A stretch of DNA of 64,000 nucleotides, from assembly GCA_017380575.1 (NCBI GenBank), contig JAFODS010000019.1, forward strand, positions 1 to 64,000, given 5' to 3'. This document shows positions 1 to 7,088 of the stretch, piece after piece (positions within the stretch are counted from its first letter, which is position 1; every line of letters begins with the position of its first letter). The DNA is from Clostridia bacterium. GTDB lineage: Bacteria; Bacillota; Clostridia; Oscillospirales; Acutalibacteraceae. The notes below the pieces were generated by a model. It had not been told where the DNA came from. It worked only from the letters and a program-made list of their open reading frames with translations, and made no database searches. The translations under genes and the position numbers were made by a program.

Positions 1-2516
1 ATATTTTTGATTACGATGGTGGAAACACATATCAAAAATTTAGTTCTTCAGGTGGAGCTTATTATTACATTCCCAAAACGTTGCTAACAGTAACAATCAC
101 GAAGGATACAACAATTCCTTATGGAGCATTCTACAACTGCTTGTTCTTAACAGAAATCAATATTCCTGACAATGTAACATCAATCGGTGATTATGCATTC
201 TATAACTGTTCGGGTATTGTAAATCTTTTCACAACAAGCAAAATTACATCAATTGGTAATTACGCTTTCTCAGGTTGCTCAAAACTCACAGTGTTCGGCA
301 ATAAGGGCAGCTATACAGAAACATACTGCAGCGAAAAGAGCGTTCCTTTCGTTGCATACGAAGATGTCGCTTCAATCGCAGTTAAGACTCTTCCGACAAA
401 CAAGCAGTATCTCGGCAAACCTGTCGACACAACAGGCTTGGTTCTTACAGTAACATTGAATAACGGCAAAAAAGTTGATTTGAATTCAGGTTACAGCATC
501 AGCACAGACAAGTTAACTGCAGTTGGCAACAACACAGTTAAGGTGTCTTTTGCAGGAAAAGAAACGTCACTTACAGTCAATGCAACGGGTATCAGCTCAA
601 TCGCAGTTGTTACAATGCCTTCAAAGACAGAATACTTTGTTGGTTATGAACTTGATTGTTCGGGTATGGTAATTAAGGTTACTTACATCGATGCAACAGT
701 TGATTATGTGACATCAGGCTACACAACAAATGTAACAACATTGTCTAAAGCAGGCGACCAGATTGTAAAGGTTTCTTACTATACTGCTTCAACATTCTTT
801 AAGGTAAAGGTTCATCCTGTTAATATTTCTAAGGTTGAAATTGCAACAGTTCCCTCACAGTTGGCATATTTTGTTGGTGATACAGTTAACACATCAGGTC
901 TTACTCTTAAGGTAACATACACAGACGGAACATCAGCAATCATCGATAGCAACTACACAGTTGACACAGTTCTTGATTCAGCAGATATCAAAAAGGTTGT
1001 TATTGATTATAATGGTTTCAAGGTAAGTTACGATGTTACAGTAACTGCAATTGAAATGCTCACATGGAGCCTTACAAGTGAGCCGACAAAGCTTGAGTAC
1101 AGTCAGGGCGATTCAATCAACACAGAAGGTCTCGTTATTACAGAATATTACAATAACGGTACAACAAAGGAAATAACTTCAGGATTCACGTGTACTCCTG
1201 ATAAGTTTGATGAAATCGGCGAACAGATTGTTACAGTAACTTATAAGGGCTCAGAGGCTATGTTCATTGTTACTGTTACAGAAAAGGTTCACGAACATTC
1301 TTATGAAACAGCTGTAACAGCACCGACATGTACAGAGCAGGGTTACACAACATACACTTGCGAATGTGGTGACAGCTATGTTGCAGATTACGTTGATGCA
1401 AAGGGTCATAGCTATACGTCAGAAGTAACAACACCTGCAACACATACAACAACAGGTGTTATGACTTACACATGTCATTGTGGTGACACATACACAGAGA
1501 CAATCGATAAGATTGCACAACACAGGTATGAGTCAGTAGTAACCGCACCGACATGTACAGAGCAGGGTTATACAACCTATACTTGCGAATGCGGTGAGAG
1601 CTATGTTGCAGACTATGTTGATGCAAAGGGTCATAGTCATACTTCAGAAGTAACAACACCCGCAACACACACATCAACAGGTGTTATGACTTATACTTGT
1701 GCTTGTGGTGATAGCTACACAGAAACAATCGCAAAGCTTGAAAAGCACAGCTACACCACAGTAGTAACAGCACCGACGTGTGAGGACAAGGGTTATACCA
1801 CATACACTTGCGAATGCGGTGATACATACGTTGCAGATTACGTTGATGCAAAGGGTCATAGCTACACATCAAAGGTAACAACTCCTGCAACACACACAGC
1901 AGAAGGTGTTATGACATACACTTGTGCTTGTGGTGATAGCTACACAGAAACAATCGCAAAGCTTGAAAAGCACAGCTACACCACAGTAGTAACAGCACCG
2001 ACTTGTGAGGACAAGGGTTATACCACATACACTTGCGAATGCGGTGATACATACGTTGCAGATTATGTAAACGCAAAGAGTCATACAGCGGGTGAGTGGG
2101 TTGTTACAAAGCCTGCAACATCAACTCAGACCGGTGTTAAGACACAGAGCTGCACAGCTTGTGGTGTTGTATTGAAGAACGAAACAATCCCTGTAACAGT
2201 TGTTAAGGGCAAAGTACACAGCGTTTCAGTATCAGGTGCAGCACTTGACTATAAGGGCTCAACAACACTTAATCCGCAGATTAGCGTTGATGCAGGCGTT
2301 AAGTACACTGTTACTTATTCTTCATCAAATCCGTCTGTAGCATCTGTTGATGCAAATGGTAAGGTTTCAACAGGTAAGACCGGTTCTGCAACAATTACAG
2401 TTACAGTAACAGACGAATACGGCAACACTGTTAAAGATACTTGCGAAGTTAAAGTAAGTTACAATTGGTGGCAGTGGATTATCGTTATCGTTCTCTTCGG
2501 TTGGATTTGGTATTAA
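1..2516 (+). CDS. Large repeat-rich cell-surface protein (5' end outside window)
   Basis: The frame is open from base 3 with no certain start, so the gene begins left of the window; about 837 residues are visible. In order: BspA-type leucine-rich repeat units (motifs like SIGDYAFYNC, to about base 330); four Ig-like domains of the Big_3 kind, each about 80 residues, opening with a pattern like SIAVxTxPxxxxYxxG (about 370-1280); three and a half 75-residue units with paired motifs TYTCECGDSY and TYTCACGDSY (1296-2090); a Big_2-like domain (about 2215-2450); and the aromatic hydrophobic end WWQWIIVIVLFGWIWY. No LPXTG motif is seen, so the end segment may act as a membrane anchor. Such mosaics in gut Clostridia usually serve adhesion or matrix contact; the ligand is unknown. 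Confidence 0.85.
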   Translation, partial: IFDYDGGNTYQKFSSSGGAYYYIPKTLLTVTITKDTTIPYGAFYNCLFLTEINIPDNVTSIGDYAFYNCSGIVNLFTTSKITSIGNYAFSGCSKLTVFGNKGSYTETYCSEKSVPFVAYEDVASIAVKTLPTNKQYLGKPVDTTGLVLTVTLNNGKKVDLNSGYSISTDKLTAVGNNTVKVSFAGKETSLTVNATGISSIAVVTMPSKTEYFVGYELDCSGMVIKVTYIDATVDYVTSGYTTNVTTLSKAGDQIVKVSYYTASTFFKVKVHPVNISKVEIATVPSQLAYFVGDTVNTSGLTLKVTYTDGTSAIIDSNYTVDTVLDSADIKKVVIDYNGFKVSYDVTVTAIEMLTWSLTSEPTKLEYSQGDSINTEGLVITEYYNNGTTKEITSGFTCTPDKFDEIGEQIVTVTYKGSEAMFIVTVTEKVHEHSYETAVTAPTCTEQGYTTYTCECGDSYVADYVDAKGHSYTSEVTTPATHTTTGVMTYTCHCGDTYTETIDKIAQHRYESVVTAPTCTEQGYTTYTCECGESYVADYVDAKGHSHTSEVTTPATHTSTGVMTYTCACGDSYTETIAKLEKHSYTTVVTAPTCEDKGYTTYTCECGDTYVADYVDAKGHSYTSKVTTPATHTAEGVMTYTCACGDSYTETIAKLEKHSYTTVVTAPTCEDKGYTTYTCECGDTYVADYVNAKSHTAGEWVVTKPATSTQTGVKTQSCTACGVVLKNETIPVTVVKGKVHSVSVSGAALDYKGSTTLNPQISVDAGVKYTVTYSSSNPSVASVDANGKVSTGKTGSATITVTVTDEYGNTVKDTCEVKVSYNWWQWIIVIVLFGWIWY
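1296..2090 (+). repeat. 225-bp in-frame tandem repeats within the surface protein
   Basis: Equivalent positions recur at 1296, 1521, 1746 and 1971, exactly 225 bases (75 codons) apart. Each unit encodes two cysteine-motif half-repeats (CxCG). The last two units are almost identical at the DNA level, while the first two have drifted, which suggests recent duplication at the 3' end. The fourth unit is cut off after its first half. Confidence 0.9.
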
Positions 2517-2532
2517 TTAATCTAATAAGAAA

Positions 2533-2562
2533 GGGTGGCATAAATGCCATCCTTTTTCTTTA
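2533..2562 (+). terminator. Rho-independent terminator after the surface protein gene
   Basis: A 9-bp stem (GGGTGGCAT / ATGCCATCC, one G-U pair) with a short loop is followed by a T-rich run, 17 bases past the stop codon. Confidence 0.85.
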
Positions 2563-2802
2563 CACGAACAAAAAGAGCCACGAAAATTCGCAGCTCTAAA
2601 AATTGATATGCAGATTGATTTCTAACACTTTTCTACACTTTTATATTTTTTTATGCAGATTTTTTACTTTTAGTTTAACATTGATTATAATCAATGTTAA
2701 TGCAATAAAACCTTGAAATAGTGTTGATTTATCGTTGCTTTTTGAGGGGATTTTCGTGGAAAATCTATCTGTTTTGTTAGTTTTGGTGCAATGGTCGTGC
2801 TT

Positions 2803-2847
2803 CTCATAACCCGAAGGTCGTTGGTTCAAATCCGGCCTCCGCAACCA
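2803..2847 (+). pseudogene. tRNA-Met (initiator-like) 3'-half fragment
   Basis: The segment reads as the anticodon loop CTCATAA (anticodon CAT, 2805-2807), the 3' side of the anticodon stem, variable loop, a complete T arm (GTTGG-TTCAAAT-CCGGC, 2820-2836), the acceptor 3' strand CTCCGCA and an encoded CCA (2845-2847). The bases upstream cannot form the 5' anticodon stem (4 of 5 pairs fail) and no D arm or 5' acceptor strand exists. A 3' half starting at the anticodon loop is the footprint left when an element integrates into a tRNA gene by a tyrosine recombinase. Confidence 0.75.
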
Positions 2848-2852
2848 AATCA

Positions 2853-2899
2853 GATACCGCTGTTGATACAATCGTGTCGACAGCGGTATCGTTGTTTTA
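2853..2899 (+). terminator. Strong hairpin after the tRNA fragment
   Basis: Perfect 11-bp arms (GATACCGCTGT at 2853 and ACAGCGGTATC ending 2890) with a 16-base loop, followed by GTTGTTTTA. The position right behind the CCA end fits a tRNA terminator carried along with the fragment. Confidence 0.7.
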
Positions 2900-2936
2900 T
2901 TCATAAAAGCCTTATAACATAGCCATTCAAAAAACC

Positions 2937-2983
2937 AAGCGTTGCATTTGGGGATTTGTTGTCCCTCCTGCAACGCTTTTTTA
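2937..2983. terminator. Bidirectional terminator
   Basis: Arms AGCGTTGCA and TGCAACGCT enclose a second inner stem. T runs follow on the + strand (2977-2982) and, read on the other strand, on the left side, so it can stop transcription from both sides. Confidence 0.75.
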
Positions 2984-3078
2984 TTACCTATTTAGTTGAT
3001 TACATAGAAAATCTATCTTACCTATCGTTAAGAAATTAAATTACCTGATTTCCATAATCAAAACCTTACAATTAAAAA

Positions 3079-4047
3079 TCACCATGAATACATTATCTCA
3101 GGATTCTCAAAAATTTCATCAAGCTTTTTTATAAAAGGAGTAAGTTCATAAGCTCCACCTATTTTATGGTCAAAATTTAATCCGAAAGGTAAAATTTGCT
3201 TAGTGCCTAAACGCAAATTTCCATTTTCATCTTCATAAACACACTTTTCTTCTCTGAGTCTGCCCATACTGAAAAGAAATACCTGAGGATACAGAAGAGG
3301 ACCGCTTACAATATTAAAATTAGAGTTATCGCAAATAGCACCCCAATTTGTAAAACAAACTGTACCCTCATTCAATTCCTCTATTTTTACATCGCAATCC
3401 GGTTGTAAATCTTTTTTACCTATAATTTTAAGAAAATCCGATTTGAGTGTTTTTGACAGATGAACCACCTTTCTTTTACCGAATGAGGCACTTAAAGACT
3501 GATACAAAGGGGAAACAATTCTACCCTTTGAAAGTTCTCCTATTACTCGTTGTCTTGACACTTCAAACATAACTTCATCCAATTCTGATGTTTCCAACCT
3601 TTTGCGGGCATCTGCCGCAATCAAAGCAATTTCTTCAAGAGTTTTATCTTCAAGGTTCTGGAGCTTCATCTGAAAGGTTGTTCCGTCAGACTTGCATATT
3701 GCCATAGATACATTTATATGCTTTTTTATTATAAGCTCACCCGAAGTTGAGGTGTGATTGTATTTATAATGTGCATTTAGTCTAGGTGTAGATTTAAGAC
3801 CTTCTATAAGAATCTTTATGACAACAGTGTTCAGTGTAAGCTTATATCCGCATTCAGACTTAAGTTTGTTAAAGACTTCCATAAATTTTGTTGCATTAGC
3901 ATCATATGTACCACAGACAGACGGAGAATTTCTTTGTCCGTTGACAAATGCATTACTCACCATTTTGTCACTCATAGTCATATATTCTATTCTATCTTCT
4001 TTATCTGGACTAAGTCTTGCTGCTTTCATATATTCTTTCAATGTCAT
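3079..4047 (-). CDS. 2-oxoacid dehydrogenase E2-like acyltransferase domain protein
   Basis: A 322-residue protein resembling the catalytic (CoA-dependent acyltransferase) domain of E2 components. The parts visible are the mid-domain GTVCFTNWG, matching the E2 TFTISNLG region, and the C-terminal LPFGLNFDHKIGGAYE, matching the SLSFDHRVVDG active-site region. The histidine is kept but the following Asp-Gly of HxxxDG reads Gly-Ala, so ordinary transacylation is doubtful. There is no lipoyl or peripheral-subunit-binding domain and no E1/E3 gene nearby. The start is the ATG at 4047 because AGGAG lies about 7 bases ahead; a longer frame to 4107 lacks such a site. It lies alone, divergent from GH125. 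Its substrate cannot be told from the sequence. Confidence 0.7.
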   Translation of the reverse strand: MTLKEYMKAARLSPDKEDRIEYMTMSDKMVSNAFVNGQRNSPSVCGTYDANATKFMEVFNKLKSECGYKLTLNTVVIKILIEGLKSTPRLNAHYKYNHTSTSGELIIKKHINVSMAICKSDGTTFQMKLQNLEDKTLEEIALIAADARKRLETSELDEVMFEVSRQRVIGELSKGRIVSPLYQSLSASFGKRKVVHLSKTLKSDFLKIIGKKDLQPDCDVKIEELNEGTVCFTNWGAICDNSNFNIVSGPLLYPQVFLFSMGRLREEKCVYEDENGNLRLGTKQILPFGLNFDHKIGGAYELTPFIKKLDEIFENPEIMYSW

Positions 4048-4146
4048 AACAAACGCTCCTGATTTCAAAATTCCAACATCTATAATACTCCATATGAATC
4101 TTACCATAGTCGTTACATAATAAAAACAACAAAAATAGCCTTTCGT

Positions 4147-4193
4147 GTCGTTTTACACTTGGGGGCAGAAACAAAAAAGTGATGCAAAACGAC
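4147..4193. promoter_or_regulatory. Inverted repeat between divergent genes, possible operator
   Basis: Arms GTCGTTTT (4147-4154) and AAAACGAC (4186-4193) flank 31 bases upstream of the leftward E2-like gene and the rightward GH125 gene. The rest of the 4048-4349 gap holds a hairpin with a T run and the GH125 promoter. A binding function is inference. Confidence 0.3.
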
Positions 4194-4228
4194 GAATTGT
4201 ATCAAATAATGTAATCAATGCCAAAAAT

Positions 4229-4266
4229 ATCCGATACCCGTCAGGGTGTCGGATGTTTCTTTTTTG
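4229..4266. terminator. Terminator-like hairpin upstream of GH125
   Basis: Stem ATCCGATACCC / GGGTGTCGGAT (11 bp, one G-U) with loop GTCA, followed by a T-rich run on the + strand and a shorter one on the - strand. No rightward gene lies before it, so it may be left over from a lost gene or may insulate the GH125 promoter. Confidence 0.6.
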
Positions 4267-4287
4267 ATTTAAAAAACACCTTTACAC

Positions 4288-4316
4288 TTGCGTTTTCTGA
4301 CCGTAACCCGTATAAT
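4288..4316 (+). promoter_or_regulatory. SigA-type promoter for GH125
   Basis: TTGCGT (4288-4293), 17-base spacer, TATAAT (4311-4316), 33 bases before the chosen start. It lies inside the longer open frame from 4218, which argues against that earlier start. Confidence 0.7.
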
Positions 4317-4349
4317 AAATATCAAGAAAGCAATGGGAGGATAAGAGCC

Positions 4350-5645
4350 ATGAGCATTAAAGTACCTGAACCGACCAATTCGGTTCCTGCAAAAATGAGA
4401 GAATATATGGATAAGATTCTCGAAAAAACCGAAAGCGAGGATATTAAAAAGCTTTTAAACAATACATTTGTTAATACGTGGACAACAACGATTCAAATAA
4501 GCGAAAACGATGCATTCGTTATAACGGGTGATATTCCTGCAATGTGGCTTCGGGACTCGGCTGCTCAGGTTAAGAATTATCTTCCGATAATGCCTGAGTG
4601 TGAAGAGATAAAGTCCGTAATATCAAAGGTGATTTCACGTCAGATGCATTCTGTTGTTATGGATCCGTATGCCAATGCATTCAACTTTGAAGATAACGGC
4701 CACGGACATACCGATGATATTACAGATATGAGCCCGTGGGTGTGGGAGCGTAAGTACGAAATAGATTCACTTTGCTATGCGATACATCTTGCTTATCAGT
4801 ATTATAAAATAACTGACGATAAAACTATGTTTACGGATGAATTTAAGAAGGCGATGGAGCTTATTCTGAACACTTGGAAAACTGAACAGAATCACGAAAA
4901 TTCACCGTACCGTTTTACACGTCACAATTGTCCGTACAGCGACACCCTTCATAACGATGGTAAGGGCAATCCCGTTGCATACACAGGTATGACATGGTCG
5001 GGATTCAGACCGAGTGATGATGCCTGCGTTTACGGATATCTTGTTCCTGCAAATATGTTTGCAGTAGTGGCTCTTAAGGAAATGGCGGAAATGGTTGTTG
5101 CGGGTTACGGCGATGAAGAGCTGGCAGGCAAGGCACTGACTCTTCGTGACGAAATTGATGAAGGTATCAGAAAATATGCAATCATTGAAACGGAAGAATT
5201 CGGAAAAGTTTATGCGTACGAAGTGGACGGCCTCGGTAACACACTCTTTATGGACGATGCAAATGTGCCTTCACTTATTTCTGCTCCGTATCTCGGTTAT
5301 TGTGATATTAACGATGAAATATATCAGAATACAAGAAAAATGCTCCTTTCAAAGGCTAATCCTTTTTATTTTGAAGGTTCGGCTGCAAAGGGAATCGGCA
5401 GTCCGCATACTCCCGAAAATTATATCTGGCATATCGCTCTTGCGATGCAGGGACTTACAACCAATGATTTGCAGGAGAAAAAGATGCTCCTTGATTTTAT
5501 ATTGTCAACTCATGCAGGCGAATGGTATATGCACGAAGGCTTTAATGTGGATAATCCTGATGAATTTACAAGGGTATGGTTTGCGTGGGCGAATACGATA
5601 GTAAGTGAGTTCCTGATTGATTGCATAGAAAAGAATGTAATTTAA
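4350..5645 (+). CDS. GH125 exo-alpha-1,6-mannosidase
   Basis: A 431-residue protein of glycoside hydrolase family 125 (former DUF1237), which removes terminal alpha-1,6-linked mannose from glycans with inversion. Family-typical stretches are PAMWLRDSAAQ near the N-terminus, WSGFRPSDDACVYGYLVPAN in the middle and EWYMHEGFN near the C-terminus; conserved acidic residues in the last two regions are candidates for the acid/base pair. There is no signal peptide, so it is probably cytoplasmic and acts on imported mannosides. The length matches the family. The ATG at 4350 has GGGAGG about 9 bases ahead. It stands as a single transcription unit. Confidence 0.88.
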   Translation: MSIKVPEPTNSVPAKMREYMDKILEKTESEDIKKLLNNTFVNTWTTTIQISENDAFVITGDIPAMWLRDSAAQVKNYLPIMPECEEIKSVISKVISRQMHSVVMDPYANAFNFEDNGHGHTDDITDMSPWVWERKYEIDSLCYAIHLAYQYYKITDDKTMFTDEFKKAMELILNTWKTEQNHENSPYRFTRHNCPYSDTLHNDGKGNPVAYTGMTWSGFRPSDDACVYGYLVPANMFAVVALKEMAEMVVAGYGDEELAGKALTLRDEIDEGIRKYAIIETEEFGKVYAYEVDGLGNTLFMDDANVPSLISAPYLGYCDINDEIYQNTRKMLLSKANPFYFEGSAAKGIGSPHTPENYIWHIALAMQGLTTNDLQEKKMLLDFILSTHAGEWYMHEGFNVDNPDEFTRVWFAWANTIVSEFLIDCIEKNVI

Positions 5646-5663
5646 TGTGCATTGATAACAAAA

Positions 5664-5699
5664 CCCCTGAAGGCTGTTGGTTCAAATCCGACCTCCGCA
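5664..5699 (+). pseudogene. Second, more decayed tRNA 3'-end fragment
   Basis: This segment has a T arm (GTTGG-TTCAAAT-CCGAC) and acceptor strand CTCCGCA nearly identical to the fragment at 2803-2847. It lacks the CCA end and any recognisable anticodon stem pairing. It begins about 20 bases after the GH125 stop and stands in the same orientation as the first copy, 2.8 kb away. Confidence 0.55.
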
Positions 5700-5742
5700 G
5701 TAGTACCGCTAAAATATATACAGCAACTTAATGGAGAGCAAT

Positions 5743-6561
5743 ATGAAAAACATTATTGAAATAACAGATTTTAATGCTCCTGAGCTGGATGTCTATGCAC
5801 GTCTGACCGAAGCTCAGCTGTTAAACAGGGAGTTTCCCGAAAAAGGCTTGTTTATAGCGGAAAGTCCGAAGGTGATTGAACGCGCTCTTGATGCAGGATA
5901 TGAACCTGTTTCCTGTCTTATGGAGAAAAAGCATATTGAGGGCGAGGGTAAGCACATTCTTGAAAGAATAAATAACGTCCCGGTTTTTTGTGCTGAATTT
6001 GACGTTCTTACACAGCTTACAGGCTTTAAGCTGACAAGAGGTATGCTTTGTGCGATGAAACGAAAACCCTTGCCGACTGTAAAGGAACTCTGCGAAAACA
6101 AAAGCAGGGTAGTTATACTCGATAAGGTTATGAACCCGACGAATGTGGGGGCGATAATCCGCTCGGCTGCGGCACTCGGAATGGATGCCGTGCTCCTCAC
6201 ACCCGGATGCTCCGACCCTCTGTACAGACGTGCCGCAAGAGTAAGTATGGGCACCGTATTCCAGATTGAATGGACGTTTTTGAACGATGACAGCCTTGAT
6301 GAAATAAAGTCACTCGGATTTAAAACCGTAGCAATGGCTCTTAAAGACGATTCAATTTCAATTGATGACCCGAGGCTTATAGCTGAAAATAAGCTCGCTG
6401 TCATAATGGGAACTGAGGGTGACGGACTTTCAGACCAAACTATTGACGGCTGTGATTTTACCGTAAAAATACCTATGTATCACGGAGTTGATTCGCTGAA
6501 TGTTGCGGCAGCTTCCGCTGTAGCGTTCTATCAGCTTGGTAAAAAATCAAATAATATCTGA
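5743..6561 (+). CDS. SpoU/TrmH-family RNA 2'-O-methyltransferase
   Basis: A 272-residue SPOUT enzyme expected to methylate a ribose 2'-OH in rRNA or tRNA using S-adenosylmethionine. An N-terminal substrate-binding domain (about 1-100) is followed by the three SpoU motifs: NPTNVGAIIRSAAALGMDAV (motif 1), VIMGTEGDGLS (motif 2) and IPMYHGVDSLNVAAASAVAF (motif 3, forming the cofactor knot). The ATG at 5743 is preferred to that at 5731 because GGAGAG falls between them, 4 bases before the second ATG. It ends at a shared convergent terminator. The exact RNA target is not readable from the sequence. Confidence 0.9.
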   Translation: MKNIIEITDFNAPELDVYARLTEAQLLNREFPEKGLFIAESPKVIERALDAGYEPVSCLMEKKHIEGEGKHILERINNVPVFCAEFDVLTQLTGFKLTRGMLCAMKRKPLPTVKELCENKSRVVILDKVMNPTNVGAIIRSAAALGMDAVLLTPGCSDPLYRRAARVSMGTVFQIEWTFLNDDSLDEIKSLGFKTVAMALKDDSISIDDPRLIAENKLAVIMGTEGDGLSDQTIDGCDFTVKIPMYHGVDSLNVAAASAVAFYQLGKKSNNI

Positions 6562-6574
6562 CCCGACATACAAA

Positions 6575-6604
6575 AATCCTCGTACTGCTGTACGAGGATT
6601 TTTT
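6575..6604. terminator. Bidirectional terminator between convergent genes
   Basis: A perfect 11-bp stem AATCCTCGTAC / GTACGAGGATT with a 4-base loop, T run on the right and A run on the left. It serves the methyltransferase (rightward) and the phosphatase (leftward). Confidence 0.9.
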
Positions 6605-6622
6605 AGCATATCTGACTGTAAA

Positions 6623-7087
6623 TCAACCTTTAAGCTCTTCAAGCAAAGCTGTGCATCCGTCAAGAACATCGCGGTATGTCACGTCAAAGCTCCGTGTATA
6701 CCACGGGTCGGCAACGTCGCCGCCGCGGTCGGTATAATCCATAAGCTTGCGGATTTTATTTTCAGGGTCACCGTTTAAAATCCGCGTCATATTACGGATG
6801 TTCGCACTGTCCATACCGATGAAAAGGTCGAACTTGTCGTAATCATAAAATGTAAGCTGAACAGCTTGCTTTCCTTCGCAGGAAATGCCGTGCTTTTTCA
6901 GTTCAGCCTTTGCGGGAGGGTAAACGGGATTGCCGATACCGTTCCATATTTCTTCAGTACTTGTTGCCGAGGATTGAATAAGGAATTCGTTCTCAAGTCC
7001 TTTTTCTCTGACAAGTTTTTTCATTATAAACTCTGCCATAGGTGAACGGCAGATGTTGCCGTGACAGACAAACATAATTTTTATCAT
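6623..7087 (-). CDS. Low-molecular-weight protein-tyrosine phosphatase
   Basis: A 154-residue cytoplasmic phosphatase. The P-loop CHGNICRS (C8 and R14) is the nucleophile and phosphate-binding motif, and DPWY near residue 122 carries the general-acid aspartate of the DP(W/Y) motif, so it should be active. The ATG at 7087 lies one base after the stop of the upstream alpha-galactosidase gene, with AAGGCGG ahead of it inside that gene, so the two are co-transcribed and probably coupled in translation. Family members act on bacterial tyrosine kinases or exopolysaccharide control; no such kinase gene is in the window. Confidence 0.9.
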   Translation of the reverse strand: MIKIMFVCHGNICRSPMAEFIMKKLVREKGLENEFLIQSSATSTEEIWNGIGNPVYPPAKAELKKHGISCEGKQAVQLTFYDYDKFDLFIGMDSANIRNMTRILNGDPENKIRKLMDYTDRGGDVADPWYTRSFDVTYRDVLDGCTALLEELKG

Positions 7088-7088
7088 A

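Larger units (their letters stand above)
2563..3078. other. 516-bp stretch without a credible protein gene
   Basis: No ORF here looks real. The stretch holds a tRNA 3'-half fragment (2803-2847), two strong hairpins with T runs (2853-2899 and 2937-2983), and a 12-bp direct repeat (GAAAATCTATCT at 2759-2770 and 3007-3018). A 110-codon leftward frame across it is antisense to the tRNA fragment and is judged spurious. Confidence 0.6.

Noticed and set aside
2641..2973. Leftward 110-codon frame containing RRPDLNQRPSGYE
   Set aside because: This peptide string is the antisense translation of a tRNA 3' half, a well-known false gene; no ribosome site and low-complexity ends.
2759..3018. 12-bp direct repeat GAAAATCTATCT as element borders
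   Set aside because: Short and AT-rich; could be chance, with no other border features.
2848..5663. Intact integrative island between tRNA fragments
   Set aside because: No integrase, excisionase or phage/plasmid gene is present and the second fragment is too decayed to be a clean attachment site; kept only as a scar hypothesis.
5814..6404. Long leftward frame of 196 codons
   Set aside because: Shadow of the SpoU methyltransferase gene, which shows all family motifs on the other strand.
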